Shown piece after piece: positions 8,878 to 17,484 of a stretch of 64,000 bases of DNA. Location of the stretch: NCBI GenBank assembly GCA_016342685.1, contig JAEINU010000001.1, positions 950,169 to 1,014,168 of the forward strand. The letters are read 5' to 3'. Source of the stretch: Bacteroidales bacterium. Its GTDB lineage: Bacteria > Bacteroidota > Bacteroidia > Bacteroidales > UBA12077. Each line of letters begins with the position of its first letter. Within the stretch, counting starts at the first letter, position 1. Under the pieces are notes generated by a model. That model was given only the letters and a program-made list of their open reading frames with translations, was not told the DNA's origin and made no database searches. A program made the position numbers and the translations under genes.

Positions 8878-11407
8878 ATTAAGAGAAACGAATACTGAGC
8901 GTATTGGTAAATTATTAGGAGATTTAAGACAAAGAGGTCTTATGAATAGATCAAGCGAATGGTTTAAACGCAATGAATTACCAGATATTATTAAGGATAA
9001 AAAGTATCAGGCATATAGAAAAGAACCGGTTATTATAAGACGTGCTGTTGCTATTCAAGCAATGCTTGAAACAATGACAAACGAAAAGATATCAAAACAC
9101 ACGCATAGTTTCGAAATTGAAGATGGCGATTTGTTTTTAGGAGTTCTTCCTATGGGATCAAATGGACTGGGGAAAGTTTTCCCTAATTATTTAACGGAGG
9201 ACGAAAAACGAATAAGTTCGTTAACAAATAGAACAGAAACAGCATTACTAGGACACAATACAATTGATTACTCAAATATCTTGGAAAAGGGTGTAAAATC
9301 TGTAATAGAACAATGCAACGAAAAGTTAGAATTGTTAAATGCAAAAGACGCTTTTTTTGATTACGAAAAGGATGCTTTTTACAAAGCAGTTAAAATTTCG
9401 TGTAAATCTGTTATAGAATATGCAGAAAGATTTGCTGAAAAAGCGGAAAAGGATGCAATGCATGCCAAAACAGAAGAACGAAAAAATGAATTGCTAGATA
9501 TGGCACGTATAGCAAGGAAAGTTCCTGAAAATCCTGCAGATACTTTTCACGAAGCTTTACAAAGTATTTGGTTTGTACATTTAGCCTTGCATAGTTCCAT
9601 GAACTATATGTCATTAGGAAGACTGGATCAGATTTTAGATACATATCTGCAAAGAGAAGTAGATCAGAATAAGGCGATGGAGTTATTCGAGAATTTCATT
9701 ATTAAAACTGCCTGGAGATTAAATTTCACTACCGAATATTTGGTAGAGCAAGATCATATGGATCATAATGCTGCTTTGGGAGTCCATCCGTATTATCTTG
9801 ATCAACGGGCAGGAATGAATAATTTTCTTCAGAACGTTATTGTTGGAGGAATTACCCCAGATGGAAACGATGCAACAAATGATTGTACGTATCTGATACT
9901 TCAGGCTTTCGAAAATGTTAATTTATCTACTCCAGGGATTTATGTGCGTTTAGGAAAACATAGTCCAAAGAAACTGTTTACAAGTGTTGCAAAGTCATTT
10001 CATAAAACAAAAAATTTACCTTCCATATTAAATGATGATGTTCTGATACCTGCAATGTATAATGCATTAATACAGGATATTAGTTCAAATGATGATAAAA
10101 AGCAATACCACGAATTAGCCAATGATTATTGTGTTGATGGTTGTTGGGAACCAATCTTTAATGGTAAATGTGATTGGACATTTGGAATGATAAACGGAAT
10201 GACTGTTCTTGAATGCACTCTAAATGGAGGAGCCACTTTAAGTTCGAATCCTGAATTATTAAAAGGAGAAAAGTTAAGTCCTTTAACAGGAAAGATTACA
10301 GACTATAAAAGTTTTAAGGAGGCATTTAAAACTCAAATACAGTTTTTTGTTGATCAATCAGCAATGACAATGTATTTATATTATATGTTGGATGAGTACA
10401 TTATCCCATCACCACTTATTTCCGCATTTTTTGGTTCTTGTATGGAGAAAGGTCGAGATAAATCATGGAATGGAGCAGAACATACAATAGGAGGGACAAT
10501 TTTAGGTGGAGTTCCTGATATGATAAATACTATCGCAGCAATAAAAAAATGGGTAATGGATGAAGAAAAATATGAAATGGATGATGTTCTAGATGCCTTA
10601 AAATATAATTTTATTTGCGGAAATGAATCTGATAATAAAACCCAATTAAAATACGATAGTATTAAGCTTGATTTTAGAACAAACTCTCCACAATTTGGTT
10701 ACGACGATGAATATACAACAGAAATAGCAAAATTTATTCTTGATACTTATTATAATGCTGTTTTAAAATCGAAAAAACTAGCCGACAAGGTATTTCTGAA
10801 TCCTCCAAAACCCGAAGATGAGAAAGAAGTATTTGCTCTTAGAAAAGTCGCAGGTTACTTCGGTATGGCTATGAAAGAGATTCCCGGATATGAAGATTTT
10901 GATATTAAATTTACGGCGGGAATGGGAACTTTTGAGCAATACAATTGGCAAGGAGTTGGTAATGCTGCATCTGCTTCGCGTGATTCCGGAGAACCTTTAG
11001 CTCCTAATTTTACTCCAGTGTCAGGAACTATGGATAAAGGGATTGCTAACTTATTAAATACCTTCAAAAAATTGGAACTTGATCGATTTGCTGCAGGTGT
11101 AATTACAGATCTTTGCCTCGACGAAGGACATAGTCATATTGAAGTACTCGAAGCTATTCTTCATAAATTTATTAAAGAAAAAGGGAACATGCTTACAGTA
11201 ACCATAGGTTCTCGCGAAGAATATCAAACTATATATGAGTTGGCTAAATCAACAGCTCAAATGGAAGATAGAGAAGAAGCTGCAAAATTACTTGGCAAAT
11301 ATGCAAATATTGTAGTTCGTGTAGGTGGTTGGAATGCCCCATTTATAACACTTCCACTAAGTCACATGGAAAATTATATTCAACGTCCTGCTGAGTATAA
11401 ATCTTAA
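8867..11407 (+). CDS. Glycyl radical enzyme, pyruvate formate-lyase-like family, unassigned subclass
   Basis: This is an 846-residue cytoplasmic, oxygen-sensitive enzyme of the PFL-like glycyl radical family. The thiyl-radical site is GCWEP with Cys426 and Glu428; the usual motif is GCVE. The C-terminal radical loop is VRVGGWNAPF with radical Gly821; the usual form is RVxGY, so Tyr is replaced by Trp. The N-terminal PFL domain (about 10-690) and the C-terminal Gly-radical domain (about 710-830) are both full length. The single catalytic Cys followed by x-Glu fits dehydratases, C-N/C-S lyases or arylacetate decarboxylases, not formate-acetyltransferase, which has adjacent cysteines. The gene lies between its activase and an AOR, suggesting an aldehyde product. 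The reaction is unknown. Confidence 0.93.
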   Translation: MKIELRETNTERIGKLLGDLRQRGLMNRSSEWFKRNELPDIIKDKKYQAYRKEPVIIRRAVAIQAMLETMTNEKISKHTHSFEIEDGDLFLGVLPMGSNGLGKVFPNYLTEDEKRISSLTNRTETALLGHNTIDYSNILEKGVKSVIEQCNEKLELLNAKDAFFDYEKDAFYKAVKISCKSVIEYAERFAEKAEKDAMHAKTEERKNELLDMARIARKVPENPADTFHEALQSIWFVHLALHSSMNYMSLGRLDQILDTYLQREVDQNKAMELFENFIIKTAWRLNFTTEYLVEQDHMDHNAALGVHPYYLDQRAGMNNFLQNVIVGGITPDGNDATNDCTYLILQAFENVNLSTPGIYVRLGKHSPKKLFTSVAKSFHKTKNLPSILNDDVLIPAMYNALIQDISSNDDKKQYHELANDYCVDGCWEPIFNGKCDWTFGMINGMTVLECTLNGGATLSSNPELLKGEKLSPLTGKITDYKSFKEAFKTQIQFFVDQSAMTMYLYYMLDEYIIPSPLISAFFGSCMEKGRDKSWNGAEHTIGGTILGGVPDMINTIAAIKKWVMDEEKYEMDDVLDALKYNFICGNESDNKTQLKYDSIKLDFRTNSPQFGYDDEYTTEIAKFILDTYYNAVLKSKKLADKVFLNPPKPEDEKEVFALRKVAGYFGMAMKEIPGYEDFDIKFTAGMGTFEQYNWQGVGNAASASRDSGEPLAPNFTPVSGTMDKGIANLLNTFKKLELDRFAAGVITDLCLDEGHSHIEVLEAILHKFIKEKGNMLTVTIGSREEYQTIYELAKSTAQMEDREEAAKLLGKYANIVVRVGGWNAPFITLPLSHMENYIQRPAEYKS

Positions 11408-11420
11408 ATAGGAAAGAATT

Positions 11421-13364
11421 ATGGAAACAAAATATGGATATATGGGAAAAATCCTTTGGGTAGATTTAACCGAAGGTACATTTACCGATGAAATAATTTC
11501 TGATGACGTTTATGAGCAATTTCTTAGTGGTTACGGATTAGCATCAAAAGTAATTTATGAGAATCAACCTAAAGGTATTGATTTTAAGGATGAACGAAGC
11601 ATTATTTCTGTAATGAGTGGAATTTTAACGAATACAGAAGCCACTTTTAATGGGCGTTGGATGCTTGCTGGAAAAAGCCCCTTAACTGGATGTTGGGGTG
11701 ATGCTAATTGTGGTGGCGATTTTGGTCCTGCAATAAAAAAGACAGGTTACGATGGTATATTTATCAAGGGTGAAAGCAAAAAACCTATATATATTTATAT
11801 TGATGATGAAACCCAACAGATTTTATCTGCGGAAGATTTGTGGAAAAAGAAAGATGCAGTGGTAACCGAAGAATTACTAATCAAAAAACATGGAGATAAG
11901 TCAAAAGTGATATGTATTGGTAGTGCTGGAGAAAATTGCTCTCTTATTTCAGGAGTTGTAAATAATACAGGAAGATTAGCGGCTAGAAGTGGACTGGGCG
12001 CATTGTTTGGAGTTAAACAGTTGAAAGCAATATGTTTGAATGGTGTTCAAGATGTGTATGTTCACGATAAAGAAAAAGTTATAAGTAGTACCAGACAATT
12101 AAATATAGATTTGAACAAATCACTCGATCCATTTTGCAATACTATGAAATGGTCAGGTACAGCAGGAACAACTGCCGATTCTGTTGATTCAGGTGATACT
12201 CCAATCAAAAACTGGCAAGGTGTTGCCGAAGATGATTTTCCTCACGATAAATCATCTAAAATTAGCGGTTATAATGTTACAAAATATCAGAAAGAAGAAT
12301 ATTATTGTGCTGGTTGTACTTTTGGTTGTGGAGGTTTATGTTCTTTAAAAGGAAATTCATTATTACAAAATACTCATCGTCCGGAATATGAAATTCTCGC
12401 TGGATTCGGAGCGCAATTATTGTGTGAAGACGTTGAAGTGATTTTTGAAATTAACGAAAAGCTAAATAGAGCGGGCTTCGATGCTATTAGCGTTGCAACA
12501 ACGGTAAATTGGGCTTTCGAAGCATACGAAAAAGGTTTGTTTAAAGAAGAATTTCCATATTTGGAACTTAACTGGGGCGATTCTAAAGCAGTTATGAATT
12601 TAGTTGATGATATAATTGCTGATAAAAATCTAGGGCATTACTTAATGAATGGTGTTAAGCAAGCGGCCGAGTATTTCGATAAAGATGGAGTAACGGAAGC
12701 TATGCACGTTCATGGACAAGAACTTCCTATGCATGATTCCAGAAGAGATGGATCTTTAGGTTTAGGTGTTGGATATGAAGTAGAACCAACTCCAGGTCGA
12801 CATACTGCAACAAATGCACAATGGCAGCAAATGGCCGATGCTCCAAGTCAAGATTCCGTATTAAATAATGACAAATTGAATATTAAGTTTCAACGAAGAT
12901 ATATTAATACGGATATGTCGCACGAAGAGCAAGGGCAGGATTTAATGGCTGCAAGTTGTTCCGAGGATATTATAAACGGTGCCGGATTGTGTAACTTTAG
13001 TTTTATGGGACCATTTGTTCCAGTTGTATCATGGCTTAACAATGTTACAGGTTGGAATAAAACGTTTGATGATTACTTGGAAATAGGGAAAAGAATAAAA
13101 ACAGTTCGCCATTCATTTAACATTCGCGAGGGAATTGATCCAACACAAGTAAAGGTTCCAAATAGAGCAAAAGGTGATAATACATTAAAGGATGGACCTA
13201 ATGCTTATAGCGCAAATGTTTTAAAATGGGACGATGCAAAAGCTGATTATTATATTTCAATGGGATGGAATGTTAAAACGGCAAAACCATTACCCGAAAC
13301 CTTAAAAAATCTCAAACTTGATTTTGTATATAAAGATATGTATCCAATAGAATTAATTTCTTAG
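11421..13364 (+). CDS. aor: Aldehyde:ferredoxin oxidoreductase (complete)
   Basis: A complete 647-residue AOR: tungsten or molybdenum bis-pterin enzyme converting an aldehyde and water to an acid plus reduced ferredoxin. The N-terminal AOR domain includes SPLTGCWGDANCGG (residues 86-99) and GDFGPAIKKTGYDG. Cluster ligands are Cys296, Cys299, Cys303 and Cys524, matching the C-X2-C-X3-C plus distal Cys pattern of archaeal AOR. It starts 13 bases after the glycyl radical enzyme and is followed by a terminator at 13398-13432, so it is the last gene of the operon. This context suggests it consumes the glycyl radical enzyme's product. It is only distantly similar to the truncated AOR at the window start. 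Confidence 0.93.
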   Translation: METKYGYMGKILWVDLTEGTFTDEIISDDVYEQFLSGYGLASKVIYENQPKGIDFKDERSIISVMSGILTNTEATFNGRWMLAGKSPLTGCWGDANCGGDFGPAIKKTGYDGIFIKGESKKPIYIYIDDETQQILSAEDLWKKKDAVVTEELLIKKHGDKSKVICIGSAGENCSLISGVVNNTGRLAARSGLGALFGVKQLKAICLNGVQDVYVHDKEKVISSTRQLNIDLNKSLDPFCNTMKWSGTAGTTADSVDSGDTPIKNWQGVAEDDFPHDKSSKISGYNVTKYQKEEYYCAGCTFGCGGLCSLKGNSLLQNTHRPEYEILAGFGAQLLCEDVEVIFEINEKLNRAGFDAISVATTVNWAFEAYEKGLFKEEFPYLELNWGDSKAVMNLVDDIIADKNLGHYLMNGVKQAAEYFDKDGVTEAMHVHGQELPMHDSRRDGSLGLGVGYEVEPTPGRHTATNAQWQQMADAPSQDSVLNNDKLNIKFQRRYINTDMSHEEQGQDLMAASCSEDIINGAGLCNFSFMGPFVPVVSWLNNVTGWNKTFDDYLEIGKRIKTVRHSFNIREGIDPTQVKVPNRAKGDNTLKDGPNAYSANVLKWDDAKADYYISMGWNVKTAKPLPETLKNLKLDFVYKDMYPIELIS

Positions 13365-13397
13365 TAAAAAAGAGAGTGGTAATTTGTTTTGATTATT

Positions 13398-13432
13398 TCA
13401 CCGTTAGTTTTTATAATTGGCGGTGATTTTTT
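13398..13432 (+). terminator. Terminator of the glycyl radical/AOR operon
   Basis: Stem TCACCG/CGGTGA with a 17-base loop followed by a T run, 33 bases after the AOR stop codon. Confidence 0.65.
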
Positions 13433-13495
13433 AAATCTTTTTTGGTGTTAATTTCTAATAGATATATTAATTTCATAGATGTAAAAATATCTTTT

Positions 13496-13807
13496 ATGAT
13501 AGGAGGCGGAGCAGGTTCAATACTTCATATGATTGTAACACTTAAGAATAACAAGAATCTTCTTAAGAGAATCAGTCCATTTAAAAATGTCAATAGAAAT
13601 AAAGTTAGACATTTAAAACACCAAGATCTTAAATTTAAAAAGTTTACAAAAAAGGAATTTAAGGAATTTAAAGTAAAGTTGGCCGAACAAATTAGAAATC
13701 AAAACCGTAAAAATATTCTTGTTTTAATCTTTTCAATACTTATAGGAATATTAATCATAATGTTTATTTGGTTAAGTTTACCCAATATAGCTAGTAAGTG
13801 GAATTAA
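13496..13807 (+). CDS. Small single-pass membrane protein of unknown function
   Basis: The product is about 103 residues from ATG 13496. It begins MIGGGAGSILHM, continues with a strongly basic middle (many Lys/Arg) and ends in one hydrophobic helix (about residues 74-95), so it is likely tail-anchored with a cytoplasmic basic region. The frame could extend upstream to a TTG at 13442, but the Met start with the glycine-rich N-terminus looks more natural and resembles small uncharacterised Bacteroidota proteins I recall with a similar beginning. It lies 19 bases before the GIDE-like gene and is probably co-transcribed with it. Function unknown. Confidence 0.55.
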   Translation: MIGGGAGSILHMIVTLKNNKNLLKRISPFKNVNRNKVRHLKHQDLKFKKFTKKEFKEFKVKLAEQIRNQNRKNILVLIFSILIGILIIMFIWLSLPNIASKWN

Positions 13808-13826
13808 ATAGTAATATAGAAAAAGC

Positions 13827-14591
13827 ATGGAATTTCCGATCATTTTTATTTTAATTGTTGCAGTAATAGTAATTATCGTTTTATTTAATTCATTTACAAA
13901 GAAGGCAATTGTAAAACGGAAACTTAGAAAAACTCCCAGTAAAAAGATTTCAGATTTTAAAAATGGAAATATAGCAAAAGTAGTTGGTAGGGTTGATTGT
14001 GTTAATTCACCTTTATTAGCACCCCTCTCCAATAGAAAATGTGCGTATTATTCTATTAAGGTTGAAAAGAGAGTGTCAACCGGCAAGAATAGTCATTGGG
14101 AAAAGATAATTGAAGAAGATGTTTATGATACTTTTATAGTACGAGATAGCACAGGAACTGCACTAATTAACACAGATAATATAAAAAGCTATTTGGTCGT
14201 TGATGCAAAATACAAATCAGGTTTATTCGATGATGCAACAGTCCGTTTAGAAACATATTTAAGTAAACATGGACATCAAAGTGTAGGTTTTTTAGGATTG
14301 AACAAAACGATAAGATATAGGGAAGCTGTTTTGGAACTGGGAGAACAATTAGCTGTTGCAGGGAGTGGGCAATGGATCGAAAAATCAGAATTACTTCCTA
14401 ACGAAAAAGTTTTGGAAATTACTTCGTACGAGCAGGTTCCTGTTTTTTTGAGTGATGATACTTCTACTTTAGAATTTGTTCCAGAAAAGAAACCTTCTCT
14501 TGAAACCAAAAGAGGTTTTCACAAACCAGAAAGAAAGGAAAAAGGTGTTAAGCAAAAAAAGAGGGAACGTTATAGCAAATCTTATAAGTAG
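13827..14591 (+). CDS. Membrane-anchored GIDE/MULAN-like domain protein
   Basis: The protein has one N-terminal transmembrane helix (residues 3-20), a basic stretch, then a domain with the pattern G-R-V ... SPLLAPLSNRKCAYY ... DTFIVRDSTGTALI, resembling the GIDE domain first named from the mitochondrial E3 ligase MULAN. There is no RING finger, so no ubiquitin ligase activity is implied. The C-terminal about 30 residues are very rich in Lys/Arg/Glu and probably disordered. Bacterial GIDE-domain proteins are uncharacterised membrane proteins. It sits in a likely two-gene unit with the small membrane protein upstream. Domain assignment is by pattern and moderately sure. Confidence 0.65.
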   Translation: MEFPIIFILIVAVIVIIVLFNSFTKKAIVKRKLRKTPSKKISDFKNGNIAKVVGRVDCVNSPLLAPLSNRKCAYYSIKVEKRVSTGKNSHWEKIIEEDVYDTFIVRDSTGTALINTDNIKSYLVVDAKYKSGLFDDATVRLETYLSKHGHQSVGFLGLNKTIRYREAVLELGEQLAVAGSGQWIEKSELLPNEKVLEITSYEQVPVFLSDDTSTLEFVPEKKPSLETKRGFHKPERKEKGVKQKKRERYSKSYK

Positions 14592-14685
14592 TGAATAATT
14601 TGTTATAAAATATCCATTAAATATAAAATTGACAAATCTGTTATTCTTATCTTTGAGCTCATTTAAACTAAGATTAATCTTATAA

Positions 14686-15801
14686 ATGCTCACAGCCGAT
14701 AAACTTGTAATTCGTTATAATAAATTCTTCCGATCTCTATTTTATCAACTACTATTTTGGTACGCCAGTTTTTTGTTTTATATGTTTATTTCAGGCGAAC
14801 ATCAGATTTTTAAAGTATATCTAAACCTTTTAAAAGTTGACAATGTATATTATATTATTTTATTTTTGAGTATTTCAATTTCATTACTATTTAGTATTAT
14901 TGATTTATTTTTTACAGATCGAATTATGCGATTTTTTCCTCTTAGCATAACTAAGTTTTTACGATCTGTTTTATATTTTACTTCTGCTTTTGTATTAATA
15001 TTAGTAGCTGCTCGGTCGCCATTAACAATTTATACAAAAGATAATTACATGGATATATTGAAGTTTTTACCTGAAATGGATATTAATTTCATGCGGTTTC
15101 TTCTTCACTTTTATGTTTCTTGTTTTTTGTACAACTTTTTTAGAGGAATGGAAAAGAAATTGGGAAAGGGGAATTTCAAAAGATGGATTTTTGGTTCTTT
15201 AAACAAACCGCGAGAGGAGCAAAGAATTTTCATGTTTATTGATATGAAATCGTCCACAACTATTGCTGAAAAACTGGAGCATAAAAAGTTTAGTCATTTG
15301 GTGCAAGATGTATTTAACGATTTATCGATTGTAGATAATTATAAGGCAGAAATCTATCAATATGTTGGTGATGGTGCAATTATTTCGTGGAGTGTAAAAA
15401 AAGGTTTGCAAAGGAATAACTTCCTTAGAGCATTTTACGCTTTTACTCATGTAATAAATAAACGACATCGATATTATCAGCGTAAGTATGGAGTAATTCC
15501 ACATTTTAAGGCTGGTGTGCATGTTGGTAAAGTGATGGTTTTACAAGTTGGACAAATCCGTAGAGATATTTCGTACAATGGAGATACAATGAATACTGCG
15601 GCCAGAATTGAATCTATGTGTAACGAGTATCGACAAGATTTATTGATATCTGGAGATTTGTACAATCTGGTAAGCGATACAAAAGCCTATAATTTCAAAA
15701 ACGTAGGAAACATAAAATTAAAAGGTAAAAGAAAAGCAACCGATATTTACCAAGTAAAACAAAAGGCTACGGCTAAAACTCCTCGGGTTTTATTCCCATA
15801 A
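14686..15801 (+). CDS. Membrane-bound class III nucleotidyl (adenylate/guanylate) cyclase
   Basis: The first about 155 residues contain several hydrophobic helices (a membrane sensor or anchor). Residues 180-360 form a class III cyclase homology domain. Metal-binding aspartates are Asp186 (FMFIDMKSS) and Asp229 (YVGDG), and the transition-state Asn303 and Arg307 lie in TMNTAARIE, so catalysis of cyclic nucleotide formation is plausible. At the usual adenine-recognition lysine the sequence has Gln225, with Asp294 in the partner position, so ATP versus GTP preference is uncertain. No cyclic-nucleotide-binding protein is adjacent. It ends four bases before a convergent gene. Confidence 0.88.
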   Translation: MLTADKLVIRYNKFFRSLFYQLLFWYASFLFYMFISGEHQIFKVYLNLLKVDNVYYIILFLSISISLLFSIIDLFFTDRIMRFFPLSITKFLRSVLYFTSAFVLILVAARSPLTIYTKDNYMDILKFLPEMDINFMRFLLHFYVSCFLYNFFRGMEKKLGKGNFKRWIFGSLNKPREEQRIFMFIDMKSSTTIAEKLEHKKFSHLVQDVFNDLSIVDNYKAEIYQYVGDGAIISWSVKKGLQRNNFLRAFYAFTHVINKRHRYYQRKYGVIPHFKAGVHVGKVMVLQVGQIRRDISYNGDTMNTAARIESMCNEYRQDLLISGDLYNLVSDTKAYNFKNVGNIKLKGKRKATDIYQVKQKATAKTPRVLFP

Positions 15802-15805
15802 TTTT

Positions 15806-16597
15806 CTATTTCTTTTTCCAGGTAATTAATAAGAAAATCAGGATACTAATTATTTCGAGTGCATAGAATATAAAAAATAATTCGTTAAAATAGTTTTTCG
15901 CAATTACCAGTTTTATTCCGGGAGTATCTGATTCTGATCCTTTTGGTAAATAAAAATATGAAATAGTTGCCCTTAAACATCCATACTTAAATGGCGACAG
16001 CATGCTTGTTTTTTCACTTTTAATTTCTTTGTCGTTTTGTTTTAAAGTAAGTTGGGCATAATTGTCTTTATAATGAAATCCATTGCGAGTATGATATTTT
16101 CTCATTTCTTTGTACTTCATTTTAAGTACATTAATATCATCGATGTAATGAACTTTATTAAGTTTTATGCTATAACCTTCATCAAATTTGAATTCTTGAC
16201 CAACTGCGAGCTCAACATCACTATATTTGTATCCTAAAAGCATGCTTCCTAAGTGTAGAGCCATAATAATCACAAAAAGTATGTGAATTATAAAAAGTAA
16301 TATTGATTTTAAGCTGGCTTGTTTTCTTGCAACTTTTAATAGATTGTACCAAGTGCAAAATATAAAACTAACTGCAAGCAGAAAACCAATTAAACATAAT
16401 CCGATAAACCAAATAAGAACAGTAGGCGAGTTAGAACTTTTTTCTAATATCCAATCCAAAATGAGTTCATTTCCCATTTCTTTTATTGCATAATAAAAGT
16501 TGTCATGAATTGTGAGCATTGCACCAATAAACAGCCAAATAATAATCGATAATAAAAGCCAAAAGGCAAAACGCATAGAAGATAGTAGCTTGATCAT
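15806..16597 (-). CDS. ResB-like cytochrome c biogenesis protein
   Basis: The product has paired N-terminal transmembrane helices (about 8-28 and 60-82), a third at about 100-124, a roughly 110-residue extracytoplasmic part and a final helix near 240-258: the topology of ResB/Ccs1 but shorter than usual. In system II cytochrome c maturation, ResB and CcsA together deliver reduced heme across the membrane to apocytochrome c. The next gene upstream is CcsA-like with a three-base gap, which strongly supports this role. Sequence identity to classical ResB is weak, so this belongs to a compact divergent branch. Confidence 0.7.
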   Translation of the reverse strand: MIKLLSSMRFAFWLLLSIIIWLFIGAMLTIHDNFYYAIKEMGNELILDWILEKSSNSPTVLIWFIGLCLIGFLLAVSFIFCTWYNLLKVARKQASLKSILLFIIHILFVIIMALHLGSMLLGYKYSDVELAVGQEFKFDEGYSIKLNKVHYIDDINVLKMKYKEMRKYHTRNGFHYKDNYAQLTLKQNDKEIKSEKTSMLSPFKYGCLRATISYFYLPKGSESDTPGIKLVIAKNYFNELFFIFYALEIISILIFLLITWKKK

Positions 16598-16600
16598 ATT

Positions 16601-17344
16601 TTAATGAGGTAATAAATAAGTGGTTAGAATTAAACATAAAGCGATTAAGCTGTAAATTGTTTTTTTAAGTTTTGTATTGGCTAAATTAAAAGGCAAATGA
16701 CTGCTAAGCATAGAAAGTAAGAACATTACACTGGCAATAAAGAAGCCTTTGCTCCAATGCCATGGATCGCCCCACCATAAAAAGCACCAATACGAACCCG
16801 AAAATTCGCCTAACAAAAAAACGATTGAACCTAGAATTGTAAAATTTCTTGCTCTATGAATCAATAAATCTTGAATTTTAAAATCAGATTTATTTATTAT
16901 TGATGCAACAAGATTTATCATTGCAAAAACGAAAAAACCTATGGAAGTAATTCTCAGTTGAAAAAACAGGATTACATAAGATTTATCATACATATAATAA
17001 TCGCCTGTAACTTCCATCTTTTGAGTTAAAACAAATAATTGAAGAGCAAGTACAAAAAACCATAAAATATTAATGCTTTTATCCTTGTTTTGTGCTTTTC
17101 TATTGTAAATAAGACCAAGAATAATTACAATAAATACGATGTTCTGAATGGTTGCAAATTTATCGTATACTGGTAAATGTCCAGATACAAGGTAGGCACC
17201 TACATAAGCACTTCCTGCACTTATTGTTGCAAGAACACTTGTGTATTTAATGAGTTTATACTTCTTTGTTAAAACGAATATAACATTAATTGCAATCAAC
17301 AATAATGTTACAAAATAGATATAAATTAGATGTTGGTTTGTCAT
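16601..17344 (-). CDS. ccsA: CcsA-like heme handling protein of cytochrome c biogenesis
   Basis: This polytopic protein (about eight helices) carries the tryptophan-rich heme-handling signature WWGDPWHW near residue 192. In classical CcsA this continues as WxWDxxE; here it is WHWSKGF, so the acidic end is absent. A conserved His of SGHLPVYDKF near residue 55 may be a heme ligand. It would assemble with the adjacent ResB-like protein to attach heme to periplasmic cytochromes. In many Bacteroidota the two are fused, so the split compact form is less common. A terminator separates it from the upstream sodN gene. Confidence 0.82.
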   Translation of the reverse strand: MTNQHLIYIYFVTLLLIAINVIFVLTKKYKLIKYTSVLATISAGSAYVGAYLVSGHLPVYDKFATIQNIVFIVIILGLIYNRKAQNKDKSINILWFFVLALQLFVLTQKMEVTGDYYMYDKSYVILFFQLRITSIGFFVFAMINLVASIINKSDFKIQDLLIHRARNFTILGSIVFLLGEFSGSYWCFLWWGDPWHWSKGFFIASVMFLLSMLSSHLPFNLANTKLKKTIYSLIALCLILTTYLLPH

Positions 17345-17380
17345 AAAAGTTTAGCTAATAATCTCACGATATTTTCTCAC

Positions 17381-17411
17381 AAAAAAACGATATGTTATTT
17401 TTAACATATCG
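17381..17411 (-). terminator. Terminator between sodN and ccsA (minus strand)
   Basis: Perfect 10-bp inverted repeat CGATATGTTA/TAACATATCG with a 4-base loop. On the minus strand it is followed by seven Ts, giving a rho-independent terminator for sodN, possibly leaky into ccsA-resB. Confidence 0.75.
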
Positions 17412-17484
17412 AGAGTAAAAATATTATTTTTTGCATCAACAAAAAATATTTAACGAAACCTTTTTAAGAAATTATACTTTTCAA

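Noticed and set aside
8867..11407. Assignment as pyruvate formate-lyase (PflB)
   Set aside because: It has a single catalytic Cys in GCWEP rather than the adjacent Cys-Cys of PflB, and the activase carries the two extra ferredoxin clusters absent from PflA.
6877..13364. Bacterial microcompartment locus around the glycyl radical enzyme
   Set aside because: No shell proteins, acylating aldehyde dehydrogenase, or encapsulation peptide-like extension were found in the window.
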